Below are positions 36,910-44,387 of a DNA stretch of 64,000 bases, piece by piece; the first letter of the stretch is position 1; the number at the start of each line of letters is the position of its first letter. The notes below the pieces were generated by a model. It ran no database searches, was not told the DNA's origin, and worked only from the letters and a program-made list of their open reading frames with translations. Where the stretch lies: the NCBI GenBank assembly GCA_035508435.1, contig DATJNA010000125.1, forward strand, positions 1 to 64,000, read 5' to 3'. This DNA is from JASHVB01 sp035508435. GTDB taxonomy: Bacteria; Pseudomonadota; Alphaproteobacteria; Acetobacterales; Acetobacteraceae. The position numbers and the translations under genes are program-made.

Positions 36910-37869
36910 TCACCCGTGGCGCCGCTTCGCTCCGTGTGCCGACCCGTTTCGCGGACCGGCCCCGCGAACGGATGCGGGTTTACGAAGAGTCGGTCCATGA
37001 TCGCGCAACAGTTTCGCCACCACTTGTGCCACCGCCTCGCGTGCCACCGAACTCGTGCGATTGGCGGCGACGCCCAGCGCCAGGGTGCGAAAAATGCCCG
37101 TGGCGGTCAGCCGATGTGCCTCCGCCAGCCCGCGTTCGCATTCCGCGGCCACCGACGCATGCGGCAGGATCGAAGCACCCACGCCTTGCTGCACCATGCG
37201 GCGGATCGTCTCGTGGTCGTTCAGCTCGATATCGACCTTCAACTCGATGCCCTGCCCGGCCAGCAGCGCGTCCATTGCCGCGCGCAGGCCGTCGCCCAGG
37301 ATCAAATCCGTGCGACGCAGTTCCGCCGCGGTAACCACGCCAGGCGCCCGCGCACCGGGCTTCGTCACCAGTACCATTTCTTCTTCGGCGAGGCGCGTGG
37401 AGACGATCAGCCGGTTGCGCGACAGTTCAGATAACAACGCCAGGTCGATGCGGCCATCGAGTAACATTTCCTCCAACCGCACCATGCCGGCATGCACGAT
37501 CTTGAGTTCGATCTTGGGAAACTGCTGGCGCATGCGGGCAAACAGTTCCGGTGCCAGCACCGGGCAGAGCGTGGGCGTGACGCCCAGGATGATGCGCCCG
37601 CTGGGGAATGCGTCATGTGCGCGGATCTCGTCGCTGGTGCGCTCGACGTCGCGCAGGATGCGGGTGGCGCCGTCCAGCAAACGCTGTCCGGCCTCGGTCA
37701 GCCGCACGCCGCGATTGACACGGGTGAACAAGGGCGTGCCGAGCTCCTCTTCCAGCCGCTGCACCTGCCGTGTCAGTGCCGGCTGCGCCACGCGCAGGTG
37801 AGCCGCCGCGCGCGTGATGCTGCCCAGCTCGGCGATGCGGACGAAATAGGCGAGGCTGCGCAGTTCCAT
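36910..37869 (-). CDS. LysR family transcriptional regulator
   Basis: 319 residues. The N-terminal winged helix-turn-helix is MELRSLAYFVRIAELGSIT ... PALTRQVQRLEEELGTPLFT. The effector-binding domain begins at about residue 90 (IILGVTPTLCPVLAPELFA) and resembles the Nac/CbbR-like group. It is divergent from a second luciferase-like oxygenase (121 bp), the usual layout for a LysR controlling its neighbour, and also lies upstream of the first one. It probably regulates one or both in response to a metabolite; the ligand is unknown. The last 30 residues are basic and Gly-rich, longer than average. Confidence 0.92.
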   Translation of the reverse strand: MELRSLAYFVRIAELGSITRAAAHLRVAQPALTRQVQRLEEELGTPLFTRVNRGVRLTEAGQRLLDGATRILRDVERTSDEIRAHDAFPSGRIILGVTPTLCPVLAPELFARMRQQFPKIELKIVHAGMVRLEEMLLDGRIDLALLSELSRNRLIVSTRLAEEEMVLVTKPGARAPGVVTAAELRRTDLILGDGLRAAMDALLAGQGIELKVDIELNDHETIRRMVQQGVGASILPHASVAAECERGLAEAHRLTATGIFRTLALGVAANRTSSVAREAVAQVVAKLLRDHGPTLRKPASVRGAGPRNGSAHGAKRRHG

Positions 37870-37990
37870 GGCGACGAGACTATACCAGCGCCCATGCCGA
37901 CGCGATATGGCCCGGATCGCAATTCGGCATTTGCTGGATGGGGCAGGCGGACCCTAGCGTATACCCGTACATCCTTGTGGAACCGCTTCC

Positions 37991-39022
37991 ATGGAATTCG
38001 GCTGGTACGTGGAATTCCACCGCCAGGTGGCAGGACAATCGGATACCGACGCCTTCGAGCAAGGCCTGGCACAGGTGGAGCAAGCCGAGCGTTGGGGACT
38101 CGATGCGATCTGGCTTGCCGAGATCCACCAGCAGCCGGCACGCTCGGTGATGAGCGTGCCGATGACTCTCGCCGCCGCGATTGCCGGCCGAACCAGCCGC
38201 ATCAAGATCGGCACCGCGGTGCAGGTGCTGCCGCTGTGCCATCCGCTGCGTCTGGCCGAGGAATCCGCCACCGTCGATCAGGTCAGCCGCGGCCGGCTGC
38301 TGTTTGGCGCCGGGCGCAGCGGCAATCCCCGTGCCTATGCCGCCTATGGCGTGCCCTACTCGGAAAGCCGCGAGCGCTTTTACGAAACACTCGCGATACT
38401 GAAGCTGGCCTGGACGCAGCCCAGTTTCTCCTACGAAGGCCAGTACTATACCTTCAACGATGCGCGCGCCGTGCCGCGTCCGTTCCAGCAGCCGCATCCG
38501 CCGATCCGCATCGCCGGCGCCAGCGAGGACACGTTCCCAGTGCTCGGCAAGCTCGGCTATCCGTTGTTCGTCGCGGTGCGCAGCGGTTCTTTGGTGGGCC
38601 TGGCACCGGACCTGAAAGCGTATCGCGAGACGTACAGAGAGGCTGGGCATCCGGGCAAGGGCGCGGTTTATCTGCGCCTGACGCTGCACGTGGCGGCAAC
38701 CGACGCCCTGGCGCGAGAGCAAGCGGAGCCCAGCATCATGCTGGGCTACAAGAAGCTGATCACACAGCTTGAAGGCTCGCCGAACAAGCGCCGGCGTGCG
38801 GAATTGGCGGAGGTGCGCGGCATTACCTACGCCGACGTGCTGCGCGACAAGGTGGTCATCGGCGGGCCGGACTACGTCGCCGACCGGCTGCGGCAGTTGC
38901 AGACGGAACTGGGGATCGACGGCATCCTCGCCGAGTTGAACTTCGGCGCGGCCATTCCACCCGAGCTGATGATGGAGTCGCTGCGGCTGCTGTGCCAGGA
39001 AGTGCGGCCGCGCGTGGAATAG
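37991..39022 (+). CDS. LLM class flavin-dependent oxidoreductase
   Basis: 343 residues; MEFGWYVEFHRQVAG opens the barrel, followed by GLDAIWLAEIHQQPARSVMS, GTAVQVLPLCHPLRLAEESA and GRLLFGAGRSGNPRAYAAYG, a luciferase-like FMN-binding region. KVVIGGPDYVADRLRQLQTE near the end is a family feature. It is divergent from the LysR regulator and likely its target. It is distinct from the paralogue at 35.7 kb (short of close identity), so the two may act on different steps or substrates. It converges on the CoA-transferase gene with a 12-bp gap. Confidence 0.88.
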   Translation: MEFGWYVEFHRQVAGQSDTDAFEQGLAQVEQAERWGLDAIWLAEIHQQPARSVMSVPMTLAAAIAGRTSRIKIGTAVQVLPLCHPLRLAEESATVDQVSRGRLLFGAGRSGNPRAYAAYGVPYSESRERFYETLAILKLAWTQPSFSYEGQYYTFNDARAVPRPFQQPHPPIRIAGASEDTFPVLGKLGYPLFVAVRSGSLVGLAPDLKAYRETYREAGHPGKGAVYLRLTLHVAATDALAREQAEPSIMLGYKKLITQLEGSPNKRRRAELAEVRGITYADVLRDKVVIGGPDYVADRLRQLQTELGIDGILAELNFGAAIPPELMMESLRLLCQEVRPRVE

Positions 39023-39034
39023 TCGGCACGGCGT

Positions 39035-40159
39035 TCAGCCCGCAAACTCCGCGCGAATCGCGGCAGAGTGCTGTCCTACGGCCGGCACTGGGCCCAGCTC
39101 GCGCGGGCCGTCATCCCACAGCACTGGCGGCGCGGCGATCGATACGGGACCGTTCGGTGTGCCGACGGTGGAACGGCGCAATGCCGGATGGTGCGAGAAC
39201 TCCGCCACATCATTGACGAACCCATAAGCCGTGTTGGCGGCTCGCAACTTCGCCGCCGCTTGCTCACGCGTGAGGTGGGCGAAGGCGGCGCCCACGTGCG
39301 CATCGACGTCCGCGCGATGCGCGACACGGATCACGTTGGTCTGAAAGCCCTCGCGCTGGGGCAGGTCGGGCTCTTCCAGGAATTTCGCGCAGAACTCCAC
39401 CCATTCGCGTTCGTTCTGAATGGAGATCAAGACCAGCGCGCGGTCGGCGGTGGCAAACGCACCATAGGGACAGATCGAGGGATGGGCGAGGCCCAGCCGC
39501 TCCGGTGCCCGGCCGGTGCCTTCGTAGAACAACAGCGGCACGTTCATCCAGTCGGCCATGCCGTCGAACAAGCTGACCTTCAAGCCCTTGCCGCGCCGCG
39601 TGATGCCGCGCTCGATCAGCGCTTCCAATACGCCGGCATGGGCCGCCATGCCGCAGGCGATGTCGCATGCCGAGACGCCGACGCGACCCGGGCCCGCGGG
39701 ATGGCCGGTGATCATCGCCAGCCCGGATTCCGCCTGCACCAGCAGATCGTAGGCCTTCATGGTCGCGTAGTCGCCGGTGTCGCCATAGCCGGAGATATCG
39801 ACGGTGATCAGCCGCGGGTAGCGTTCGCGCAGATCGTCGGAACCGAATCCCGACCGTGCCGCCGCGCCGGGCGCAAGGTTCTGGATGAACACGTCGGCGC
39901 GCGCGAGGATCCGGTGCAGAAGGGCAGCGTCGTCGGGATTTTTGATATCGGCCACCAGGCTCTGCTTGCCGCGGTTCAGCCAGACGAAATAGCTGGAGAG
40001 GCCGTTGGCGGCCTTGTCGTAGCCGCGGGCGAAGTCGCCTTCCGGGCGTTCAATCTTGATGACGCGCGCGCCGGCATCGGCAAGGCGGGAGCTGCAATAC
40101 GGCGCGGCGACCGCTTGCTCGATGGAGACCGCCAGAAGGTTGGAGAGAGGCCTTGTCAT
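39035..40159 (-). CDS. Class III (CaiB/BaiF) CoA transferase
   Basis: 374 residues. It moves CoA between carboxylic acids. LLAVSIEQAVAAPYCSSRLAD with DAGARVIKIERPEGDFAR is the standard N terminus. The catalytic Asp lies in KAYDLLVQAESGLAMITG, the family's DxLxQA block. GRGKGLKVSLFDGMADWM-type sequence follows. I used the ATG at 40159 because upstream codons overlap the acyl-CoA dehydrogenase end. The next gene upstream on the same strand (11 bp) is that dehydrogenase, so the pair probably activates and then desaturates an organic acid. Confidence 0.92.
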   Translation of the reverse strand: MTRPLSNLLAVSIEQAVAAPYCSSRLADAGARVIKIERPEGDFARGYDKAANGLSSYFVWLNRGKQSLVADIKNPDDAALLHRILARADVFIQNLAPGAAARSGFGSDDLRERYPRLITVDISGYGDTGDYATMKAYDLLVQAESGLAMITGHPAGPGRVGVSACDIACGMAAHAGVLEALIERGITRRGKGLKVSLFDGMADWMNVPLLFYEGTGRAPERLGLAHPSICPYGAFATADRALVLISIQNEREWVEFCAKFLEEPDLPQREGFQTNVIRVAHRADVDAHVGAAFAHLTREQAAAKLRAANTAYGFVNDVAEFSHHPALRRSTVGTPNGPVSIAAPPVLWDDGPRELGPVPAVGQHSAAIRAEFAG

Positions 40160-40169
40160 AAATTTTGCT

Positions 40170-41336
40170 CTAATAGCTTCGCGGCAGTTCCAAAACATGT
40201 TCCGCAATGTAGGACAGGATCAGGTTGGTGCTGATCGGTGCCACCTGATACAGCCGCGTTTCACGGAATTTCCTCTCCACGTCGTATTCCTCGGCGAAGC
40301 CGAAGCCGCCATGGGTCTGGATGCAGGCCTCGCCCGCCGCCCAACTTGCCTCCGCCGCCAGCAGCTTCGCCATATTGGCCTCCTCGCCCGGCGTGTGGCC
40401 GGCTTCGAATTTGCTGCAGCCTTCGCGAATCATCAGCTCCGCCGCACGCATCTGTGCATAGGCCTTGGCAAGCGGGAACTGGATGCCCTGATTCTGCCCG
40501 ATCGGCCGGCCGAACACCTGGCGCTCGCGCGCATAGTCGGTGGCCTTTTTCAGGAACCATTTGGCATCGCCGATGCACTCGGCGGCAATCAGCAAGCGCT
40601 CGGCGTTCATGCCATCCAGAATGTAGCGAAAGCCGCGGCCTTCCTCACCGATCAGGTTCTCGACCGGCACCTTCAAATTATCGAAGAATATCTCGGTTGA
40701 GTTGTGGTTCATCATGGTGCGGATCGGCCGGATGGTCATGCCCTTGCCGATGCTGGCCCGCATATCCACCAGCAACGTGGACAAACCTTCGGTGCGCCGC
40801 TTGATCTGATCGCGCGGCGTGGTGCGGGCGAGCAATAGCATGAGGTCGGAATGCTCTGCCCGGCTGGTCCAGACCTTCTGGCCGTTGACCACGTAGTGGT
40901 CGCCCTGGCGCTTGGCGAAGGTGCGCAGCGAGGTGGTGTCGGTGCCGCTGGTCGGCTCGGTAACACCGAATGCTTGCAGGCGTTGCTCACCGGTGGCGAT
41001 TTTCGGCAGGTATTGCTGCTTTTGCTCCGGCGAGCCGTGCCGCAGGATGGTGCCCATGATGTACATCTGCGCGTGGCAGGCGGCGCCGTTGCAGCCTTCG
41101 GCGTGGACCGTCTCCAGGATCGCCGCGGCGGCGGAGAGCGGCAGGCCGGCGCCGCCGTATTCCTCGGGGATCAGCGCGCCCAGGTAGCCGGCCTCGGTCA
41201 GGGCACGGACGAATTCGGTGGGGTAGGCGCGCTCACGATCCAGGTTGCGCCAGTAGTCGCCGGGGAAGCGGGCGCAAAGTTTGGCGACTTCCTCGCGGAT
41301 CTCGGCATGCGGGTCGGATGGGAGTGGCTGGTCCAT
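40170..41336 (-). CDS. Acyl-CoA dehydrogenase
   Basis: 388 residues. FAD-dependent desaturation of an acyl-CoA. LGALIPEEYGGAGLPLSAAA, FGVTEPTSGTDTTSLRTFAK, ERQVFGRPIGQNQGIQFPLA and CIQTHGGFGFAEEYDVERKF are the conserved family blocks in order. The start was set at the ATG after a GAGCGGAGCCTCTC region; an earlier in-frame start would add 35 Arg-rich residues. It is first in the operon with the CoA transferase. The chain length or branching of the substrate is not evident. Confidence 0.93.
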   Translation of the reverse strand: MDQPLPSDPHAEIREEVAKLCARFPGDYWRNLDRERAYPTEFVRALTEAGYLGALIPEEYGGAGLPLSAAAAILETVHAEGCNGAACHAQMYIMGTILRHGSPEQKQQYLPKIATGEQRLQAFGVTEPTSGTDTTSLRTFAKRQGDHYVVNGQKVWTSRAEHSDLMLLLARTTPRDQIKRRTEGLSTLLVDMRASIGKGMTIRPIRTMMNHNSTEIFFDNLKVPVENLIGEEGRGFRYILDGMNAERLLIAAECIGDAKWFLKKATDYARERQVFGRPIGQNQGIQFPLAKAYAQMRAAELMIREGCSKFEAGHTPGEEANMAKLLAAEASWAAGEACIQTHGGFGFAEEYDVERKFRETRLYQVAPISTNLILSYIAEHVLELPRSY

Positions 41337-41615
41337 GAGAGGCTCCGCTCGCTGGTGCCGCAGGAGTAGGCGGCGAGGGAGGGGGGCGCAACCGCGAGCG
41401 CGTATGGATGGGCGGGGGCCAGTATGAGCCTTGTTGTCCACGACGTGCCGGCCGGGGGCTGATCCTGGCCGGGCTAATCCTGGCCGGGGTGGTTGCGGCG
41501 CTTACTGGGCCGCTCCTCGCTGCGCGCCGATGGCCTTTGCGCCCATAGGCCGATCCCGTAGTATCCGCGCCGCGGGGCTTTTGCTCAGCACGGCTGACAT
41601 GAGGGGGGAAGACGA

Positions 41616-41756
41616 ATGCGCAAGGTCATCGCGTTGCTGGCGATTGTTGTAAGCATGGCGATCGTCAACGTTGCCTGGGCCCAATCGAATTCGAACACGT
41701 CAAACTCGTCATCGACGACCAGCAAGGACAGCAAGAAGTCGAGCAGCGGGTATTGA
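41616..41756 (+). CDS. Small secreted Ser/Asn/Thr-rich peptide (46 aa)
   Basis: ATG five bases after GAGGGGGGAAGAC, an excellent ribosome-binding site. The product starts MRKVIALLAIVVSMAIVNVA then WAQ, a clear Sec signal peptide with cleavage near AWA or WAQ. The mature part of about 24 residues is almost only Ser, Asn, Thr and Lys and ends KKSSSGY. No known family. Its promoter and the 280-bp gap upstream (41337-41615) contain a 15-bp tandem pair GGCTGATCCTGGCCG at 41457-41486. It converges with the secreted protein gene at 41779. Confidence 0.7.
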   Translation: MRKVIALLAIVVSMAIVNVAWAQSNSNTSNSSSTTSKDSKKSSSGY

Positions 41757-41778
41757 GCCGGCATTTCTGTCTGTTTTT

Positions 41779-42327
41779 CTACGGCAGCCGCCGCCAGTAC
41801 TCGGCGACGAACCCGCGCGGGTCCACCCGATAGCGTTGCCGCACGATGGCGGGCACGCCATTCCTGCAACGCCACTCGAAGATGGTGGCGTGGCCGGTGG
41901 CATAGGCCGGGATGAAGTCGGCGTTCGAATGCTCGCGGCACCATGCCTCACCACCCTTGCTGGTGCGGCTGGTATCGGCCTTGCCGCAGGGCAGGTTGGC
42001 ACCCACGCCGCACACCAGCACATGGCCTGCGGCGCAGCGGAACACCGTGAGGCGGACAGCGACGTCGGGCGGCATCGACGTGCGGAACACGGCATTGACG
42101 GCGGGGACGAGGGCGGTGGGGATCGGACGCAGCGTATCGTCAGTGCCGGCCTGCGCGCAAACCCCGGCAGGTGTCTGCGCGCGGGATGAGGCAGCCGCGC
42201 AACAGGCCAGGCCGGCAACGCTGGCTCCCAGGAGAAGCGCACGAATGCCTGCCCCAACAGCAGCCGCGATGTCAGGGCGCACCGGCGATTGACCATCGTG
42301 GGCGTGCGCTCTCGCGCGGTTGCTCAC
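41779..42327 (-). CDS. Secreted Cys-containing protein of unknown function
   Basis: 182 residues. A polar N terminus of about 20 residues precedes the hydrophobic stretch IRALLLGASVAGLACCAAA and then SSRAQ, a signal peptide. The mature part has Cys in VFRCAAGHVLVCGVGANLPC, EAWCREH and EWRCRNG, probably forming disulfides in the periplasm. The end reads VDPRGFVAEYWRRLP. I recognise no named domain. Its ATG overlaps the VapC stop (ATGA), which suggests the gene was joined to the toxin operon or is translated by coupling. The signal peptide may be preceded by an over-long N terminus, because no later ATG exists. Confidence 0.7.
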   Translation of the reverse strand: MSNRARAHAHDGQSPVRPDIAAAVGAGIRALLLGASVAGLACCAAASSRAQTPAGVCAQAGTDDTLRPIPTALVPAVNAVFRTSMPPDVAVRLTVFRCAAGHVLVCGVGANLPCGKADTSRTSKGGEAWCREHSNADFIPAYATGHATIFEWRCRNGVPAIVRQRYRVDPRGFVAEYWRRLP

Positions 42328-42707
42328 AGCACGCGCTCGATATCGGTCTTCGCGAAGTCATGCCCCACGAACAGCAGTGGGCAACTACGCTCCTTGGCGG
42401 CGGCGTAGGCGAAGCAATCGCCGAAATTCAGGCCGGCTGGATGCACGCCCTTGCCCCATCGTGAATAAGCCTGGGCAACGCGCCGTGCGCTTGCCGGTGT
42501 GACAGACAAAATCTCGAAGCTCAGACGTTCGATAATGGCGCTTACTTCCGCAAGCACACCTCGCTGATACGATACGATGAGGGTCTCAGCGAGAGTCCCG
42601 GCGGACATGAGTACGTTATCGTCAGCCTCGAGCGCTGCGATGCAGGCTTCCGCAGGGGTTTCATCGAGTACGATCGCCATCAACGCGGACGTGTCGACGG
42701 CTATCAT
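42324..42707 (-). CDS. vapC: VapC-type toxin (PIN-domain ribonuclease)
   Basis: 127 residues. MIAVDTSALMAIVLDETPAE supplies the first acidic residues, SAGTLAETLIV the Glu, and HPAGLNFGDCFAYAAAKE the later Asp of the PIN active site; the family cleaves tRNA or rRNA. It overlaps the antitoxin gene by four bases (ATGA), the normal toxin-antitoxin layout. Its length and the ending LLFVGHDFAKTDIERV match alphaproteobacterial VapC. Confidence 0.92.
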   Translation of the reverse strand: MIAVDTSALMAIVLDETPAEACIAALEADDNVLMSAGTLAETLIVSYQRGVLAEVSAIIERLSFEILSVTPASARRVAQAYSRWGKGVHPAGLNFGDCFAYAAAKERSCPLLFVGHDFAKTDIERVL

Positions 42708-42961
42708 AGGGGCAGCCCGTCCTCCCCGTAGAGAAAGTCCTGGCTTCGCGCGGCACTCGGTCCGGCTTTTGCCTTGGCGGCCCCAGAGGCCCGTGCTGCC
42801 TCGAGCACGGCACGGCGGGATTGCCGGTCCAATGTTGCGGTGACGGGCACAAGGCGCACTGCGGGATGGCCGTGGCGGGTGAGAACGATCTCGTCTCCAG
42901 CCTCGGCACGCCGCACGAGTTCGGTCAGTTGGCCTTTGGCTTCGGTCACGGAAACCAGCAT
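42704..42961 (-). CDS. vapB: VapB/Phd-type antitoxin
   Basis: 85 residues. VSVTEAKGQLTELVRRAEAG and EIVLTRHGHPAVRLVPV are the Phd/YefM DNA-binding fold. The C-terminal tail (SRRAVLEAARASGAAKAKAG, then LYGEDGLPL) wraps the toxin. It neutralises VapC and represses the operon. First gene; the promoter with overlapping inverted repeat lies 30-65 bp upstream. Confidence 0.92.
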   Translation of the reverse strand: MLVSVTEAKGQLTELVRRAEAGDEIVLTRHGHPAVRLVPVTATLDRQSRRAVLEAARASGAAKAKAGPSAARSQDFLYGEDGLPL

Positions 42962-42989
42962 TCGGTTGCCCTACGGACTATCTGGCGGA

Positions 42990-43018
42990 AATATAGACCA
43001 GACAATGGTCCAATTCAA
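42990..43018 (-). promoter_or_regulatory. vapBC promoter
   Basis: On the minus strand TTGAAT (43013-43018), a 17-base spacer, and TATATT (42990-42995) form a near-consensus sigma-70 promoter. It lies 29 bases before the vapB ATG at the -10 edge, in an AT-rich pocket of an otherwise GC-rich region. Confidence 0.65.
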
Positions 43019-43027
43019 GATTGGACC
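43007..43027. promoter_or_regulatory. Probable VapB/VapBC operator
   Basis: GGTCCAAT-TCAAG-ATTGGACC, a perfect 8-bp inverted repeat with a 5-base centre, covering the -35 element of the vapBC promoter. The position fits autorepression by the antitoxin-toxin complex. Confidence 0.65.
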
Positions 43028-43069
43028 CGGGGGCCGGCAATCGGCAGCCGCCGCCCTGCCGTCCCCGCT

Positions 43070-44224
43070 CTACGCCGCTCTCGCAGTCCCGAACAACCCG
43101 CCCAGCTTCGCCAGGGTTTGCAGATGCACATCTGCGTCGCCGAACAGCATGTCGATCATCGTCATGCGCTTGAAGTAGTGGCCGACCTTGTATTCCATCG
43201 TCATGCCAATGCCGCCGTGGAGCTGGATCGCTTCCTGCCCGACATGTTTGCCCGAGCGCCCGATCTGCACCTTCGCCGCGGCGATGGCACGGCGGCGTTC
43301 GGTGGCGTCTGCCTCGCCCGCCGTCACAGCCGCGAACATTGCCATGCTGCGTGCTTGCTCCAGCGCCACCAGCATGTCCACCGAGCGGTGCTGCAACACC
43401 TGGAACGATCCGATGGGGCGGCCGAACTGCTGGCGCGTCTTCAGGTATTCCAGTGTCGTTTCGTGCATCGCCTCCATGCAGCCGACGGCTTCGGCGCACA
43501 GCGCGGCGATGGCTTCATCCACCACATGCTCTATCGCCGGCAGGGCGTCGGTACCCAGCACGGCGTCGGCTACGACGCGGACTCCATTCAGCGAGACTTC
43601 CGCGGCGCGCAGTCCGTCCTGCGTCGGGTAGCCGCGACGCGCGACGCCCGCGGCATCCGCATCGACCAGGAAAAGGCCGACACCGTTACGGTCTCGGCGG
43701 TCGCCGGAAGTACGGGCGGTAACCAGCAGCTTGTCAGCGCAGTCGCCGTGCAGCACCACGCTCTTGGCGCCGTCCAGGACATAGGCATCGCCATCCTTGC
43801 GCGCGGTGGTAGCAACGTCGGCAAGGTCGTAGCGCGACTGACGCTCGATATGCGCGAACGCAAGCTTCAGCTTGCCGGCGACGATCTGCGGCACCAGCGC
43901 GGCGCGCAGCGCTTCAGTGCCGGCGCGGCGCAGCAGGCCGCCGCCCAGTATCGCCGTGGCGAAATAAGGTTCCAGCACGAGGCCGCGGCCGAAGGCTTCC
44001 ATGACGATCATGGTCTCCACCGCGCCGCCACCGAAGCCGCCGAACTTTTCCTCAAACGGCAGGCCGAGCAAGCCGAGCTCGGCATAGCGGTTCCAGACGG
44101 CGGAGCTCCAGCCCGTGGCTTCGCCCAGGTATTTCTTGCGTTGCTCGAACGCGTATTGCTCTGCGATCAGCCGATCGACGCTGTCCTTGAGCAGGCGTTG
44201 TTCATCGGTCAGGTCGAAATCCAT
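43070..44224 (-). CDS. Acyl-CoA dehydrogenase
   Basis: 384 residues. MDFDLTDEQRLLKDSVDRLI opens the N-terminal helical domain. RRAGTEALRAALVPQIVAG, LDGAKSVVLHGDCADKLLV and RQQFGRPIGSFQVLQHRSVD are conserved, and the C-terminal QLHGGIGMTMEYKVGHYFKR is the FAD-binding end. It lacks the ATGA coupling seen elsewhere and stands alone. It differs clearly from the 40.2 kb paralogue and resembles the group used in cholesterol or aromatic side-chain and pimeloyl-CoA breakdown. The ten-residue upstream extension is not used. Start ATG follows GAGGGACAGC. Confidence 0.92.
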   Translation of the reverse strand: MDFDLTDEQRLLKDSVDRLIAEQYAFEQRKKYLGEATGWSSAVWNRYAELGLLGLPFEEKFGGFGGGAVETMIVMEAFGRGLVLEPYFATAILGGGLLRRAGTEALRAALVPQIVAGKLKLAFAHIERQSRYDLADVATTARKDGDAYVLDGAKSVVLHGDCADKLLVTARTSGDRRDRNGVGLFLVDADAAGVARRGYPTQDGLRAAEVSLNGVRVVADAVLGTDALPAIEHVVDEAIAALCAEAVGCMEAMHETTLEYLKTRQQFGRPIGSFQVLQHRSVDMLVALEQARSMAMFAAVTAGEADATERRRAIAAAKVQIGRSGKHVGQEAIQLHGGIGMTMEYKVGHYFKRMTMIDMLFGDADVHLQTLAKLGGLFGTARAA

Positions 44225-44387
44225 GCTGTCCCTCGGGTACTGCGCGCTGGTCATCGAGGCTGCCCGCTACGGCCGGGCCGTGTCCCCGGGTCTGCCCCGG
44301 AGATCAACACGGCATCTACCGCGGATCGATCCGTGGCAACAGGGGTCGGCTGGGACGATTGCGCCGTCTTTTCCTCGAGCCCCGATG

